Source: Pseudobacteriovorax sp.
GTDB taxonomy: Bacteria > Bdellovibrionota_B > Oligoflexia > Oligoflexales > Oligoflexaceae
Assembly (NCBI GenBank): GCA_013215145.1
Contig: JABSRP010000031.1
Coordinates: 40,478 to 104,477 of the forward strand
Length of the DNA: 64,000 bases
Direction: 5' to 3'
Shown here: piece by piece, positions 1 to 7,498 of the stretch
Layout of the letters: each line of letters starts with the position of its first letter
Position numbering within the stretch: position 1 is the stretch's first letter
Made by a program: the position numbers and the translations under genes
Notes under the pieces: model-generated
The model's input: the letters and a program-made list of their open reading frames with translations, nothing else
What the model was told of the DNA's origin: nothing
Databases searched by the model: none

Positions 1-533
1 TCTGGATAGGTTTTGGATTTGACGGCAACGTATCGCTCGATTCCGAGTTCTTTGATTTCGACGTTAGATTTTTCTAGTCTACGATCCAGGATGATAATAT
101 CGGATTCCGCACGGAACAGAATTTTGGGCAGCTCCTCCATGGGAGCTACCATGAACTCCAGAGTCGTCTCAGGGTATTTCTTTAACAATGGTGATAATGC
201 AGGGATCACCACGGAACGAAAAATCGATGAGTAGCAGGCAATGCGAACGACACCTAAACTATCTTCGGGCGAATGTAACCCAAGGTCCTCAAGAAGTTCA
301 GATTCCATCATATTTTTTGTCTGACAATACCGTAAAAGCTTTTCGCCAGGGTCTGTAAGGCTTACTCCTGTGGGAAGTCTCAAAAACAGCGTCACTTGAA
401 GGGTTTCTTCCAATAGTTTTATTTTTTGCGATAGCCCTGACTGGGTCAGATGAAGGGTCTTTGCTGCTTTGGAAAAACTCTGGGTTTGCGCTACCGCGAG
501 GAACGCATCTAATTGGTGAGACGGAAGACTCAT
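1..533 (-). CDS. LysR family transcriptional regulator (3' end cut off by window)
   Basis: The first about 177 residues are visible; the rest lies beyond base 1. The N-terminus is a LysR winged helix-turn-helix: residues about 8-40 contain FLAVAQTQSFSKAAKTLHLT followed by QSGLSQKIKLLEE, the usual recognition-helix pattern. The start of the effector-binding domain follows (VVRIACYSSIFRSVVIPAL). It is transcribed away from the spondin-domain gene, with 113 bases between the two starts, the classical divergent layout of a LysR regulator and its target. The effector cannot be predicted. Confidence 0.88.
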   Translation of the reverse strand, partial: MSLPSHQLDAFLAVAQTQSFSKAAKTLHLTQSGLSQKIKLLEETLQVTLFLRLPTGVSLTDPGEKLLRYCQTKNMMESELLEDLGLHSPEDSLGVVRIACYSSIFRSVVIPALSPLLKKYPETTLEFMVAPMEELPKILFRAESDIIILDRRLEKSNVEIKELGIERYVAVKSKTYP

Positions 534-646
534 AGCACCTACATAAAAACTCTATTGGTGAAAACTTGGTTTTTTATTCTCCTGTAACTCTTGGCGTATC
601 GGTCACGAAGTCTGCTTATGTTAGATCATCAATCACGGAGTACCTT

Positions 647-1321
647 ATGAAACACATTATGCGTAAATTAGTAACATTGTCTATTGCTGCTTGCACCATG
701 GGAGGAGCCACTGCCTTACAGGCGGGAAACCAAGTGCGCTATGCGACCTTTGAAGTAAAGGTTCAGAATGTAACGGCAAACAATGCCGTTTCACCATTTC
801 TGCTAGTGGCTCATCGCAGTGATCAGTCTCTGTTTGAGGTGGGAGCTGCGGCTAGTCCAGGAGTCGCCGCCATCGCCGAAACCGGAGATACGAGTGTATT
901 AGAGGAAGCTCTCGAAGGAGCAAACGGAGTCTTCGCCACTGCTAAGGCTGCAGGCGGACCGACGATGCCGGGCAAAGTGAGTGTGGCGCGGATTACCGTC
1001 CCTTATTCCAAGCGGGTACCCGTCCTGACACTCTTGGCCATGATTGGCAAAAGCAACGATTCCTTTGTGAGTCTCAATAGCTACCCCTTGAGCAGCTTTC
1101 GCTGGGCAGGTCAGGAAAAAACGGTATTTGCCGGAAATTTTGATGCTGGATCTGAGGAAAACACGGGAAACGTTGAGGATTTTGGTCCTGGAGGTAATCC
1201 AACAGATGGTGCCGAAGGCCTTGTGTCCTACGATCGCGGGTTGAACCTTCGGGGGAACGCTCCCGAGTCCATTGCCTGGGGTCCAAAGGTGGCGAGAGTG
1301 ACAATCAAGCGTATTAGGTAG
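647..1321 (+). CDS. spondin-domain secreted protein
   Basis: A 224-residue exported protein. The ATG at 647 is preceded by GGAG with good spacing and starts a signal peptide (MKHIMRKLVTLSIAACTMGG, cleavage probably after LQA). The mature part resembles the bacterial spondin_N family: ATFEVKVQNVTANNAVSPFL at the start, then SPFLLVAHRSDQSLFEVGAAAS, an alternating beta pattern, and a C-terminal glycine/asparagine-rich stretch (GNVEDFGPGGNPTDG). Bacterial spondin-domain proteins are exported and poorly characterised; the eukaryotic domain mediates adhesion. It is divergent from a LysR gene that may control it. A reading frame upstream to 566 exists but lacks a ribosome site. Confidence 0.75.
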   Translation: MKHIMRKLVTLSIAACTMGGATALQAGNQVRYATFEVKVQNVTANNAVSPFLLVAHRSDQSLFEVGAAASPGVAAIAETGDTSVLEEALEGANGVFATAKAAGGPTMPGKVSVARITVPYSKRVPVLTLLAMIGKSNDSFVSLNSYPLSSFRWAGQEKTVFAGNFDAGSEENTGNVEDFGPGGNPTDGAEGLVSYDRGLNLRGNAPESIAWGPKVARVTIKRIR

Positions 1322-1338
1322 CTAATTTGTATTATTTA

Positions 1339-1361
1339 CTGACTCCTTTTTTGGGAGTCAG
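1339..1361 (+). terminator. hairpin downstream of spondin gene
   Basis: Inverted repeat CTGACTCC / GGAGTCAG (8 bp) with a seven-base T-rich loop, 18 bases after the spondin-protein stop. There is no clear T-run after the stem, so it is only a possible terminator. Confidence 0.45.
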
Positions 1362-1477
1362 GCACGCCTTTCCAATCTGATAAAAAAAAGCTATCCAGAA
1401 CAACTATTTACAACACTTTGAGATACTGCTACAGAATTACACCTATATTTTTCTTGCCTTTGTCCGATAATAAAAAT

Positions 1478-1502
1478 AATAATCAACATCATTATCATTA
1501 TC
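1478..1502 (+). promoter_or_regulatory. Fur-box-like operator before the DUF4856-imelysin operon
   Basis: Bases 1478-1496 match the 19-base Fur consensus (GATAATGATAATCATTATC) at 15 of 19 positions, counted by eye. A second, overlapping match shifted by 6 bases (1484-1502) reaches 14 of 19. Overlapping hexamer-type units like this are typical of Fur operators. The site lies 24 bases before the GTG start of the first gene, where bound Fur would block transcription. Imelysin genes are iron-regulated in other bacteria, which fits. Confidence 0.65.
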
Positions 1503-1526
1503 AACGCGATTTTTAAGGAGATCTGT

Positions 1527-3107
1527 GTGAGAAAAATAAATAAATCTTTAATCTTAGCAACCAGTATTTTCGGAGTCATTGCTTGCTCTTCGTCTTCTGA
1601 TGATAATACACCGGCGCCATCAGACGATAATACGCCGGCGCCATCAGACGATAATACGCCAGCTCCTCTAACCGCCTATGAGGAAGCAGCCCAAGTTGTC
1701 AGCAATTTACCTCAAGCAGCTCAGGATGCCCTCGCTTTAACCCCCGATGTTTACGAGTTTTCCCGCGACGGTGTTTCTACAGTAAGCTATCCGGGACAGA
1801 TATTTCGTCAGGTTTTGATAGAGGACTTAAAAACCGCTACGGGCAAACAGGGTAGGGGTCTTTACGCGGGCTCTGCGGAAGATTTTAAGGCGATCATTGA
1901 CTCTTATGTATCTTATAGCTATGACAATGCTAGCGAGGTTGAAGGTGTTATTAGTGGTGCTTCAGAATTTCTTGTGAAAGCTAAAGACTTTGACGGTAAT
2001 GCTTTGGCGATCACAGAAGGAACTCTTTACCAAGATCTGCAAGACCCAGGCAAAAACCTTAGCAGCAAACTTGCTGGGGTGGACAACCCGCTTCTCACCG
2101 ATGGTATGCTCGGATGGTCTCTCGATAATCTTGGTAACGCAGGACAAAATCCAATCAGCCTAGATGGCGATGCTAACGGTAAGTTCGAGCCTTCTGATTA
2201 TGTTGCCATTCTCTCAGAGACCTTCGCTTACGGAAGTATGAATGCTACTGCCTTTCAAATCACTAACGGAACCAATGCGGCTCAGACGATTTCACTAGCT
2301 GCACTGACTCCAGAAGGTCACGACATAGCTCAATTGATGCAAAAATTCTTTCATTCAGCTGTGAGCTTTTCTCAAGCTACTGGCGATTATCTAAGCGTTG
2401 ATCTTGGAGATACTAAGGGGCTTAACGCTGACAACACAGAAGTAGCAAAAGCTGGCGTCACCTACACGGCACTAGAGCACCATTGGGATGAGGCTTTCGG
2501 TTACTTCGGTGCGGCGCGGGACTATCTAGCTTATACGGACGATCAAATTGCCAGCAAAGGATCCATTGATACTAATGGTGACGGTAGCATCGCTCTTCTT
2601 TCGGAGAAAAATTTTGGTATGTCTGTGAATGCGGCCAAGCGTGACCTTGGCTCCACGACAGGACTAAACCTTTCAGAAGCGATTATGACAAACTTCCTTA
2701 AAGGCCGGCAGTTGATTGCTCTTAAGCCTGAAGGTTACATGGACGGTGTTAAGGCACTGGCTAAAATGATTGCTATCGACTGGGAAAAGGTTATGGCTGC
2801 CAATACGATTCATTACATCAATAAGACCATTTCTGAGGGTAATGAGTATGGCACAGAGGATTATCTTTACACCGATCACAGTAAATTCTGGTCGGAGATG
2901 AAAGGGTTTGCCTTTGCCTTCCAATTCAGTCCGTACAGCCCCATGTCGGCCGAGCAGTTTTCTACTTTTCACAACCTTATAGCTGATAAGGCTATCATCC
3001 CCTCTGATGCAGAGGCTCTAGCGACTTATCATGAATCGCTGCTAGCGGCACGCAAACTATTGATGGAAACCTATAACTTTGACGAGGCTGACGTTGCGAA
3101 TTGGTAA
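1527..3107 (+). CDS. DUF4856 lipoprotein
   Basis: A 526-residue lipoprotein. GTG start at 1527 with AAGGAG 6 bases upstream. The signal peptide ends at a lipobox (GVIAC, Cys20). Residues 24-47 are three copies of SDDNTPAP, a flexible linker next to the lipid anchor. The rest resembles DUF4856 proteins, including the typical EHHWDEAFGYFG segment around residue 315. Two loops look like calcium-binding EF-hand/dockerin loops: DGDANGKFEPSD (213-224) and DTNGDGSIALLSE (about 347-359). DUF4856 genes commonly sit beside imelysin genes, as here, and are suspected of roles in iron or metal acquisition. First gene of a probable three-gene, Fur-controlled operon. Confidence 0.8.
   Translation: MRKINKSLILATSIFGVIACSSSSDDNTPAPSDDNTPAPSDDNTPAPLTAYEEAAQVVSNLPQAAQDALALTPDVYEFSRDGVSTVSYPGQIFRQVLIEDLKTATGKQGRGLYAGSAEDFKAIIDSYVSYSYDNASEVEGVISGASEFLVKAKDFDGNALAITEGTLYQDLQDPGKNLSSKLAGVDNPLLTDGMLGWSLDNLGNAGQNPISLDGDANGKFEPSDYVAILSETFAYGSMNATAFQITNGTNAAQTISLAALTPEGHDIAQLMQKFFHSAVSFSQATGDYLSVDLGDTKGLNADNTEVAKAGVTYTALEHHWDEAFGYFGAARDYLAYTDDQIASKGSIDTNGDGSIALLSEKNFGMSVNAAKRDLGSTTGLNLSEAIMTNFLKGRQLIALKPEGYMDGVKALAKMIAIDWEKVMAANTIHYINKTISEGNEYGTEDYLYTDHSKFWSEMKGFAFAFQFSPYSPMSAEQFSTFHNLIADKAIIPSDAEALATYHESLLAARKLLMETYNFDEADVANW
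1596..1667 (+). repeat. three tandem 24-base repeats (SDDNTPAP linker)
   Basis: Three in-frame 24-base units encoding SDDNTPAP inside the DUF4856 lipoprotein gene, just after the lipidated cysteine. The units are nearly identical, so copy number could vary by slippage without shifting the frame. Confidence 0.9.
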
Positions 3108-4326
3108 TTTCAATCAAAGATTGATAACGACTTCGCTTGCAGCGGGTCTGCTTTTGGCAGCCTGCGGCGGTGGTGGCAGTGACGGTGATGATATTAGTAA
3201 TCAAGGCGAGACTGATAGCGACACCTTACCCGAGTTTGATCGCCTGGCACTGGTAACAAACCTAGCTGATAATGCTCAGAATAGGATTCAAGCCTTTCAG
3301 GTGGGAGTTGCTGATCTTGAAAGCAAGATCGCGGCATTATGCAGCAGCGATACAGCATTGCTGGAGGATTCCGAACTACTGACTGCCGCCCGCGACGCCT
3401 GGAAGATCACGATAAAAGACTGGCAGTTTCTCGAAAGCTTCCAATGGGGCCCAGCTCTTGCGGATGCAGAGGCCTTGCGATCTGACATATATAGCTGGCC
3501 TTTGGTTAACTATTGTCGGGTGGACCGTGAGGTGGCGACGTCGGTGCTGGACGGCGCAGGCTACAGCCTTTCTGAAATTGATTTGACTAAGGGGCTGCCG
3601 GCTATCGAGTACCTTTTGTTTGATGACGATCTAGCCCACAGCTGTACGGCCTCGGTGGCCGAAACCGCAGGTTGGAACGAAACCTCCGCGGCTGAGAGAT
3701 CGGCTGCTCGCTGCGCTTACTTAGAGACTCTTGGCGCGGATCTGTCGTCTAAAGCGAGCAGTCTTGCTGAGGCTTGGCAAAACGGTTTCTACGCTAGTTA
3801 TGTGTCGCTCGCAGAAACCCCAGTGTTGCAGTCGCGGATCAATGAAATCTACCAAGGTATCTTCTACCTCGAAGATACGGTGAAAGACATCAAGCTTGGA
3901 CGCCCCTTGGGTCTCCACAGCTCATGCAGTCAGGCGTCATGTATCGATACCCTTGAACACGGGCCCTCAGGCCAAAGCATGGCGGCTATCTATCAAAATC
4001 TTAAAGGATTTGAAGCCGCCTATACGGGGTTTGGTCAAGATGGGGATGCAGGTTTTGATGGATTTCTCAAGGAAACGGGACACGGCGCGTTAGCGGACCG
4101 TTTGGCGACTAGCTTGAATGAGTCTTTAAGCCTAGCAGAGCCTTTACAAGGTGAGCGGATGGAAGATCTGATTCAAGATCAACCGTGTAACGAAGAGTCG
4201 GCGCTCTCCTATCCCCTATGTCAGGTTTTCTTTTCGGTGAAAAAGGTAACGGATGATTTAAAGGGTGAATTTGCTTCGGTTCTGAATCTAGAGGTTCCTA
4301 AGCAAAGCGCAGGAGACAATGACTGA
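3079..4326 (+). CDS. imelysin family lipoprotein
   Basis: A 415-residue exported lipoprotein. The TTG at 3079 (or TTG at 3094) overlaps the end of the DUF4856 gene, indicating translational coupling. The signal peptide ends in LLLAAC (lipobox), followed by a Gly/Asp-rich linker. The body matches the imelysin (IrpA/ICMP) family: ARDAWKITIKDWQFLESFQ near residue 100, and GLPAIEYLLFDDD near residue 175, which fits the conserved helical-repeat core. Imelysins are periplasmic or surface proteins linked to iron uptake; despite the M75 peptidase name, peptidase activity is doubtful for many. Second gene of the operon; the next gene overlaps it by 8 bases. Confidence 0.85.
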   Translation: MTRLTLRIGNFNQRLITTSLAAGLLLAACGGGGSDGDDISNQGETDSDTLPEFDRLALVTNLADNAQNRIQAFQVGVADLESKIAALCSSDTALLEDSELLTAARDAWKITIKDWQFLESFQWGPALADAEALRSDIYSWPLVNYCRVDREVATSVLDGAGYSLSEIDLTKGLPAIEYLLFDDDLAHSCTASVAETAGWNETSAAERSAARCAYLETLGADLSSKASSLAEAWQNGFYASYVSLAETPVLQSRINEIYQGIFYLEDTVKDIKLGRPLGLHSSCSQASCIDTLEHGPSGQSMAAIYQNLKGFEAAYTGFGQDGDAGFDGFLKETGHGALADRLATSLNESLSLAEPLQGERMEDLIQDQPCNEESALSYPLCQVFFSVKKVTDDLKGEFASVLNLEVPKQSAGDND

Positions 4327-5239
4327 GTTTTATGAACTGCTAGAACGGGCCCTTGTGGGTCCCTTTAACATGTTCGCGGATCCGCAGAGCCGGATCCATT
4401 GGCTTTTTATTCTCGGTTCTTTGCTTCTTCCTCTAGTGCTGCTAAGGCGCCATGCTTGGCGCCGCGAGCTGAAAAAACTTTTTAGTTGGCAGATATGGTC
4501 TCACCCCTCATCCCGTCTTGATATTCTTATTCTTCTGACGAACTATGTCTTAAGAGTGTTTTTATTTCCCTCAAGGGTACTGGCAATAGCAGGAGTTGCC
4601 GCTGTCGTATCTTACAGTCTCAGACAAATGTTTAGCGTTCCGCAATTAGGACTTAGCGTTGCTGTGGTTACGGGGATCTTTACCCTAGTGAGTTTCGTCG
4701 TGGATGATTTCTCACGCTTTTATCTCCATTATCTCCAGCACAAAATCCCTTTTCTTTGGCGATTCCATAGGGTGCATCATAGTGCCGAGGTCTTAACGCC
4801 GCTTTCCCTTTATCGGACACATCCCGTGGATATGCTGGGGTCACTGATACGATCTGCCTTAGCGGTGGGTTTCGTGACAGGAGTCTGTTTCTTCTTATTT
4901 GGAGACAGTTTGAGCGGTTGGGACATCATCGGGGCTAATGCCTTCGGTTTTCTCTTTAATCTACTTGGCGCTAATTTGAGGCACTCTCATGTATGGCTCC
5001 ATTTCGGTGCATTAGAGTCGGTCTTTATCAGCCCCGCCGCCCATCAAGTTCATCACAGCATAGATCCTCGCCATTACGATAGGAACTTTGGTTCTTGCTT
5101 TGCGCTATGGGATCGATGGTTTGGGAGCTTTGTCGATCCTAGACCACTGAGGCAAAAGGATATTAAATTCGGTCTTGTGGAGTCAAACTCTCGTTGGTCG
5201 TTTAAGCGGGTCTATTGGGACCTATGGTTTGGTCGTTAA
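4319..5239 (+). CDS. fatty acid hydroxylase / sterol desaturase superfamily membrane protein
   Basis: A 306-residue integral membrane protein with about four or five hydrophobic segments (residues about 25-40, 75-125, 175-200). It carries the histidine clusters that bind the di-iron centre of this superfamily: HYLQH around residue 139, HRVHH around residue 152 and HQVHH around residue 244. Such enzymes hydroxylate or desaturate lipids; the substrate cannot be assigned. It overlaps the imelysin gene by 8 bases, so it belongs to the same operon, and a di-iron enzyme under Fur control makes biological sense. Confidence 0.85.
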   Translation: MTEFYELLERALVGPFNMFADPQSRIHWLFILGSLLLPLVLLRRHAWRRELKKLFSWQIWSHPSSRLDILILLTNYVLRVFLFPSRVLAIAGVAAVVSYSLRQMFSVPQLGLSVAVVTGIFTLVSFVVDDFSRFYLHYLQHKIPFLWRFHRVHHSAEVLTPLSLYRTHPVDMLGSLIRSALAVGFVTGVCFFLFGDSLSGWDIIGANAFGFLFNLLGANLRHSHVWLHFGALESVFISPAAHQVHHSIDPRHYDRNFGSCFALWDRWFGSFVDPRPLRQKDIKFGLVESNSRWSFKRVYWDLWFGR

Positions 5240-5417
5240 TCAAGATCCCTTCATGAATTGATATACTAGGTAGCGCCGTAGACGCCAAAACCATAGCTTA
5301 TCACGGGAATTAGCCTTATCTATTCGCCAAGCTTTAGGATTTGTTTCTATGGTATGGATCGTACATAGCTAACCATAATCGATTCGTTTACCAGGTGTAG
5401 ACGGTAAGGGAGTGACC

Positions 5418-6152
5418 ATGACAGATAAGAAGCAGAGTGAGTCGTCAAAGCAAAGTCGCCGCGATTTTATCTCAAAAGCCGGTTTGGTGGCGGGTACCAC
5501 AGCCGGTGCTGGTGCCATACTTTTCGGAAGTGCCGATGCTTTGGCGGCAGCTCCAACCCCCAGTCAGACAGAAGGGCCTTTTTTCCCGATCCGTGACCAA
5601 GCGGACAAGGATGCTGATCTTACTCGACTAGTAGGTAGTGATAAAGTCGCAAAGGGTGAGGTCGTTATGGTCAAGGGAATTGTGCTAGATGCTAGCGATA
5701 AGCCCGTGGTAGGGGCCGAGATCGATGTTTGGCAGGCCTGCGAGTCAGGGCGCTATAATCACCCACAAGATCCTAACACCGCGGCCCCTCTTGATGAAAA
5801 TTTTCAGTATTGGGCTAAGCTTCAAACCGATGCCGAAGGGCGTTTTGCCTTCAAGACGATTAAGCCAGGGGCCTACCCAGCTACCTCTACATGGGATCGC
5901 CCTACTCACATCCATTATCGCATCAAAGCTTGGGGTGTTCCGACCTTAACGACACAAATGTACTTCAAAGATGATGCCTTGAATGATATTGACCAAATAC
6001 TGATTGCCACTAGAAGACGGTACGGAGACGAGGCCACAGATAGTTTGATTGTCGACTTCAAAACCGACGAAGGTGCTGAAGGCGAGTCAAAAAAGATTCC
6101 TACAGGTACCTTCACCATTCGTTTAAGTGGAACTCCGAGGATTCAAGACTAA
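5418..6152 (+). CDS. Tat-exported intradiol ring-cleavage dioxygenase (PcaH-like)
   Basis: A 244-residue protein resembling the protocatechuate 3,4-dioxygenase beta chain, which opens catechol-type rings using Fe(III). Start ATG 5418 is set by AAGGGAG five bases upstream. Residues 13-43 form a twin-arginine signal (SRRDFISKAGLV then a hydrophobic stretch ending ADALAAA), so the folded enzyme is probably exported to the periplasm or surface. All four iron ligands are present: Tyr113 (GRYNH), Tyr153 (PGAYP), His164 and His166 (RPTHIHYR). The region TPSQTEGPFFP (47-57) is also family-typical. No other aromatic degradation gene is adjacent except a LysR regulator directly downstream. The true substrate is unknown. 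Confidence 0.87.
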   Translation: MTDKKQSESSKQSRRDFISKAGLVAGTTAGAGAILFGSADALAAAPTPSQTEGPFFPIRDQADKDADLTRLVGSDKVAKGEVVMVKGIVLDASDKPVVGAEIDVWQACESGRYNHPQDPNTAAPLDENFQYWAKLQTDAEGRFAFKTIKPGAYPATSTWDRPTHIHYRIKAWGVPTLTTQMYFKDDALNDIDQILIATRRRYGDEATDSLIVDFKTDEGAEGESKKIPTGTFTIRLSGTPRIQD

Positions 6153-6168
6153 ATACGGGAAGCCTGAC

Positions 6169-7023
6169 ATGCAGCAAGAGCCAAACATACATGATATGCG
6201 TTATTTTTTGGAGATTGCTGCCACGGGAAGCCTGACTCGGGCGGCTGAGCGGATCGGTATATCCCAGCCAGGGATAAGTGGCTCATTGACACGCTTAGAG
6301 AGTGCTTGTGAGGCGAAATTAGTCCATCGACAGAACACTGGCATCACCCTAACAAAAGCGGGTGATGCCTTTTTGCGAGAGGCGAAAAAGATCCTGTTGC
6401 ATGTGGACCAGCTTAAGCGAGTCGCTCGGATTGCCGCCGACATACCGACGGGCACGATCCGCATCGGTAGTCACCCAGCGTTAGCCTCTCGGTTCTTTCC
6501 TACAATGCTCACAGAGATTTATGAGACATACCCTGATGTGAGTTTGGAGCTGGAGCATGGGCTTTCGCGTCATTTGACCGATATGGTTTTGGCTGGGGAG
6601 CTTGATTTTGCTCTAGTGGTCAATGCTGTGGATAGCTCAAGCCTTGCGAAGTTGGAACTCGAGCAGGATGTGATCGCTGTCTGGAGCAGTGGCGAGGGGG
6701 CTGAGCAAAGACCTGAGTCCGATACCATCCTTTACGATCCAAGTATGCTCCAGTCGCGAGAGATTTTAAAAAAGCTCGAAAAAGACTTAGGCCGCACCTT
6801 CAAACGGCGTCTATGCTCGGGGCATTTGGACCTTATTGCTGACTTAGCACAAAAAGGGGTAGGGTATGCGATACTGCCTCGCAGTGTCTCTGGGCCTCGA
6901 GGGCTCGTAAAAGTGGATGCCACTTGGCCGATTTACCTCGATCAAATTGATTTTGTTTATCGCAAAGACCTACAGCCAGAGGGTGTCGCCTCGGCAATTT
7001 TTGCCTGCCTGGCCGGAAACTAA
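6169..7023 (+). CDS. LysR family transcriptional regulator
   Basis: A 284-residue regulator. The ATG at 6169 has GGAAG upstream and lies 16 bases after the dioxygenase stop; an upstream in-frame ATG at 6127 inside the dioxygenase gene is less likely. The N-terminal helix-turn-helix is clear (YFLEIAATGSLTRAAERIGI then SQPGISGSLTRLE). The C-terminal part is a periplasmic-binding-protein-like effector domain (TGTIRIGSHPALASRFFPTM). It probably forms an operon with the dioxygenase and may respond to an aromatic compound; that is inference from position. Confidence 0.87.
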   Translation: MQQEPNIHDMRYFLEIAATGSLTRAAERIGISQPGISGSLTRLESACEAKLVHRQNTGITLTKAGDAFLREAKKILLHVDQLKRVARIAADIPTGTIRIGSHPALASRFFPTMLTEIYETYPDVSLELEHGLSRHLTDMVLAGELDFALVVNAVDSSSLAKLELEQDVIAVWSSGEGAEQRPESDTILYDPSMLQSREILKKLEKDLGRTFKRRLCSGHLDLIADLAQKGVGYAILPRSVSGPRGLVKVDATWPIYLDQIDFVYRKDLQPEGVASAIFACLAGN

Positions 7024-7143
7024 AAAAACTATGCCACGAAAAAAGGCGCTTTGATCAGAAAAACGATACTGCTTAATATGCCGTAAAGACAGCATTTTTC
7101 ATTAATTCCTTGAGTTTTTCTGCAAAAAGCCGATATGTATCTT

Positions 7144-7162
7144 GATAATGACTTTCATAGTC
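7144..7162 (+). promoter_or_regulatory. Fur-box-like operator before the BFD-type ferredoxin gene
   Basis: GATAATGACTTTCATAGTC matches the 19-base Fur consensus at 14 of 19 positions, including both GATAATGA and CAT..TC ends. It ends 30 bases before the ATG of a small [2Fe-2S] protein gene. Bfd genes are Fur-repressed in several bacteria. Confidence 0.6.
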
Positions 7163-7192
7163 ATACCCAAGGACCAAGTGTTAGGAAGTATC

Positions 7193-7381
7193 ATGATTTT
7201 TTGTTCCTGCAAGTGCGTCGATAGCAAAGCCATAGAGGAACGGGTGCGAAAGGGTCATTCTCTGACTCAGATCATGGAAGAGACCCAGGCTGGATCAAAC
7301 TGCGGCCGTTGTGTACCCATAATCGATGAGCATGTAAAGCGCTGTGCCCTGACCGGCAGCGTCTGCACGAAAAAGCGTTAA
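7193..7381 (+). CDS. bacterioferritin-associated ferredoxin (BFD)-like [2Fe-2S] protein
   Basis: A 62-residue protein. The ATG at 7193 has AGGAAG just upstream; a longer frame from 7142 would run through the operator site. It has the BFD arrangement: MIFCSCKC at the start (Cys-x-Cys) and NCGRC about 35 residues later (Cys-x2-Cys), giving four ligands for a [2Fe-2S] cluster, with the helical BFD core between. Bfd reduces ferric iron in bacterioferritin so that it can be released. No bacterioferritin gene is in this window. The upstream Fur-box-like site supports an iron-starvation role. Confidence 0.78.
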   Translation: MIFCSCKCVDSKAIEERVRKGHSLTQIMEETQAGSNCGRCVPIIDEHVKRCALTGSVCTKKR

Positions 7382-7498
7382 TAGCATAGCCAGATTAACG
7401 AGGCTGAATTTTAGAGAAAACAGTACCCATAGGCCAGATCGCGGATCACATGACAGACAAAATCGTTCTGTCATGCGGCGCTTCATTGATATAGCGTA

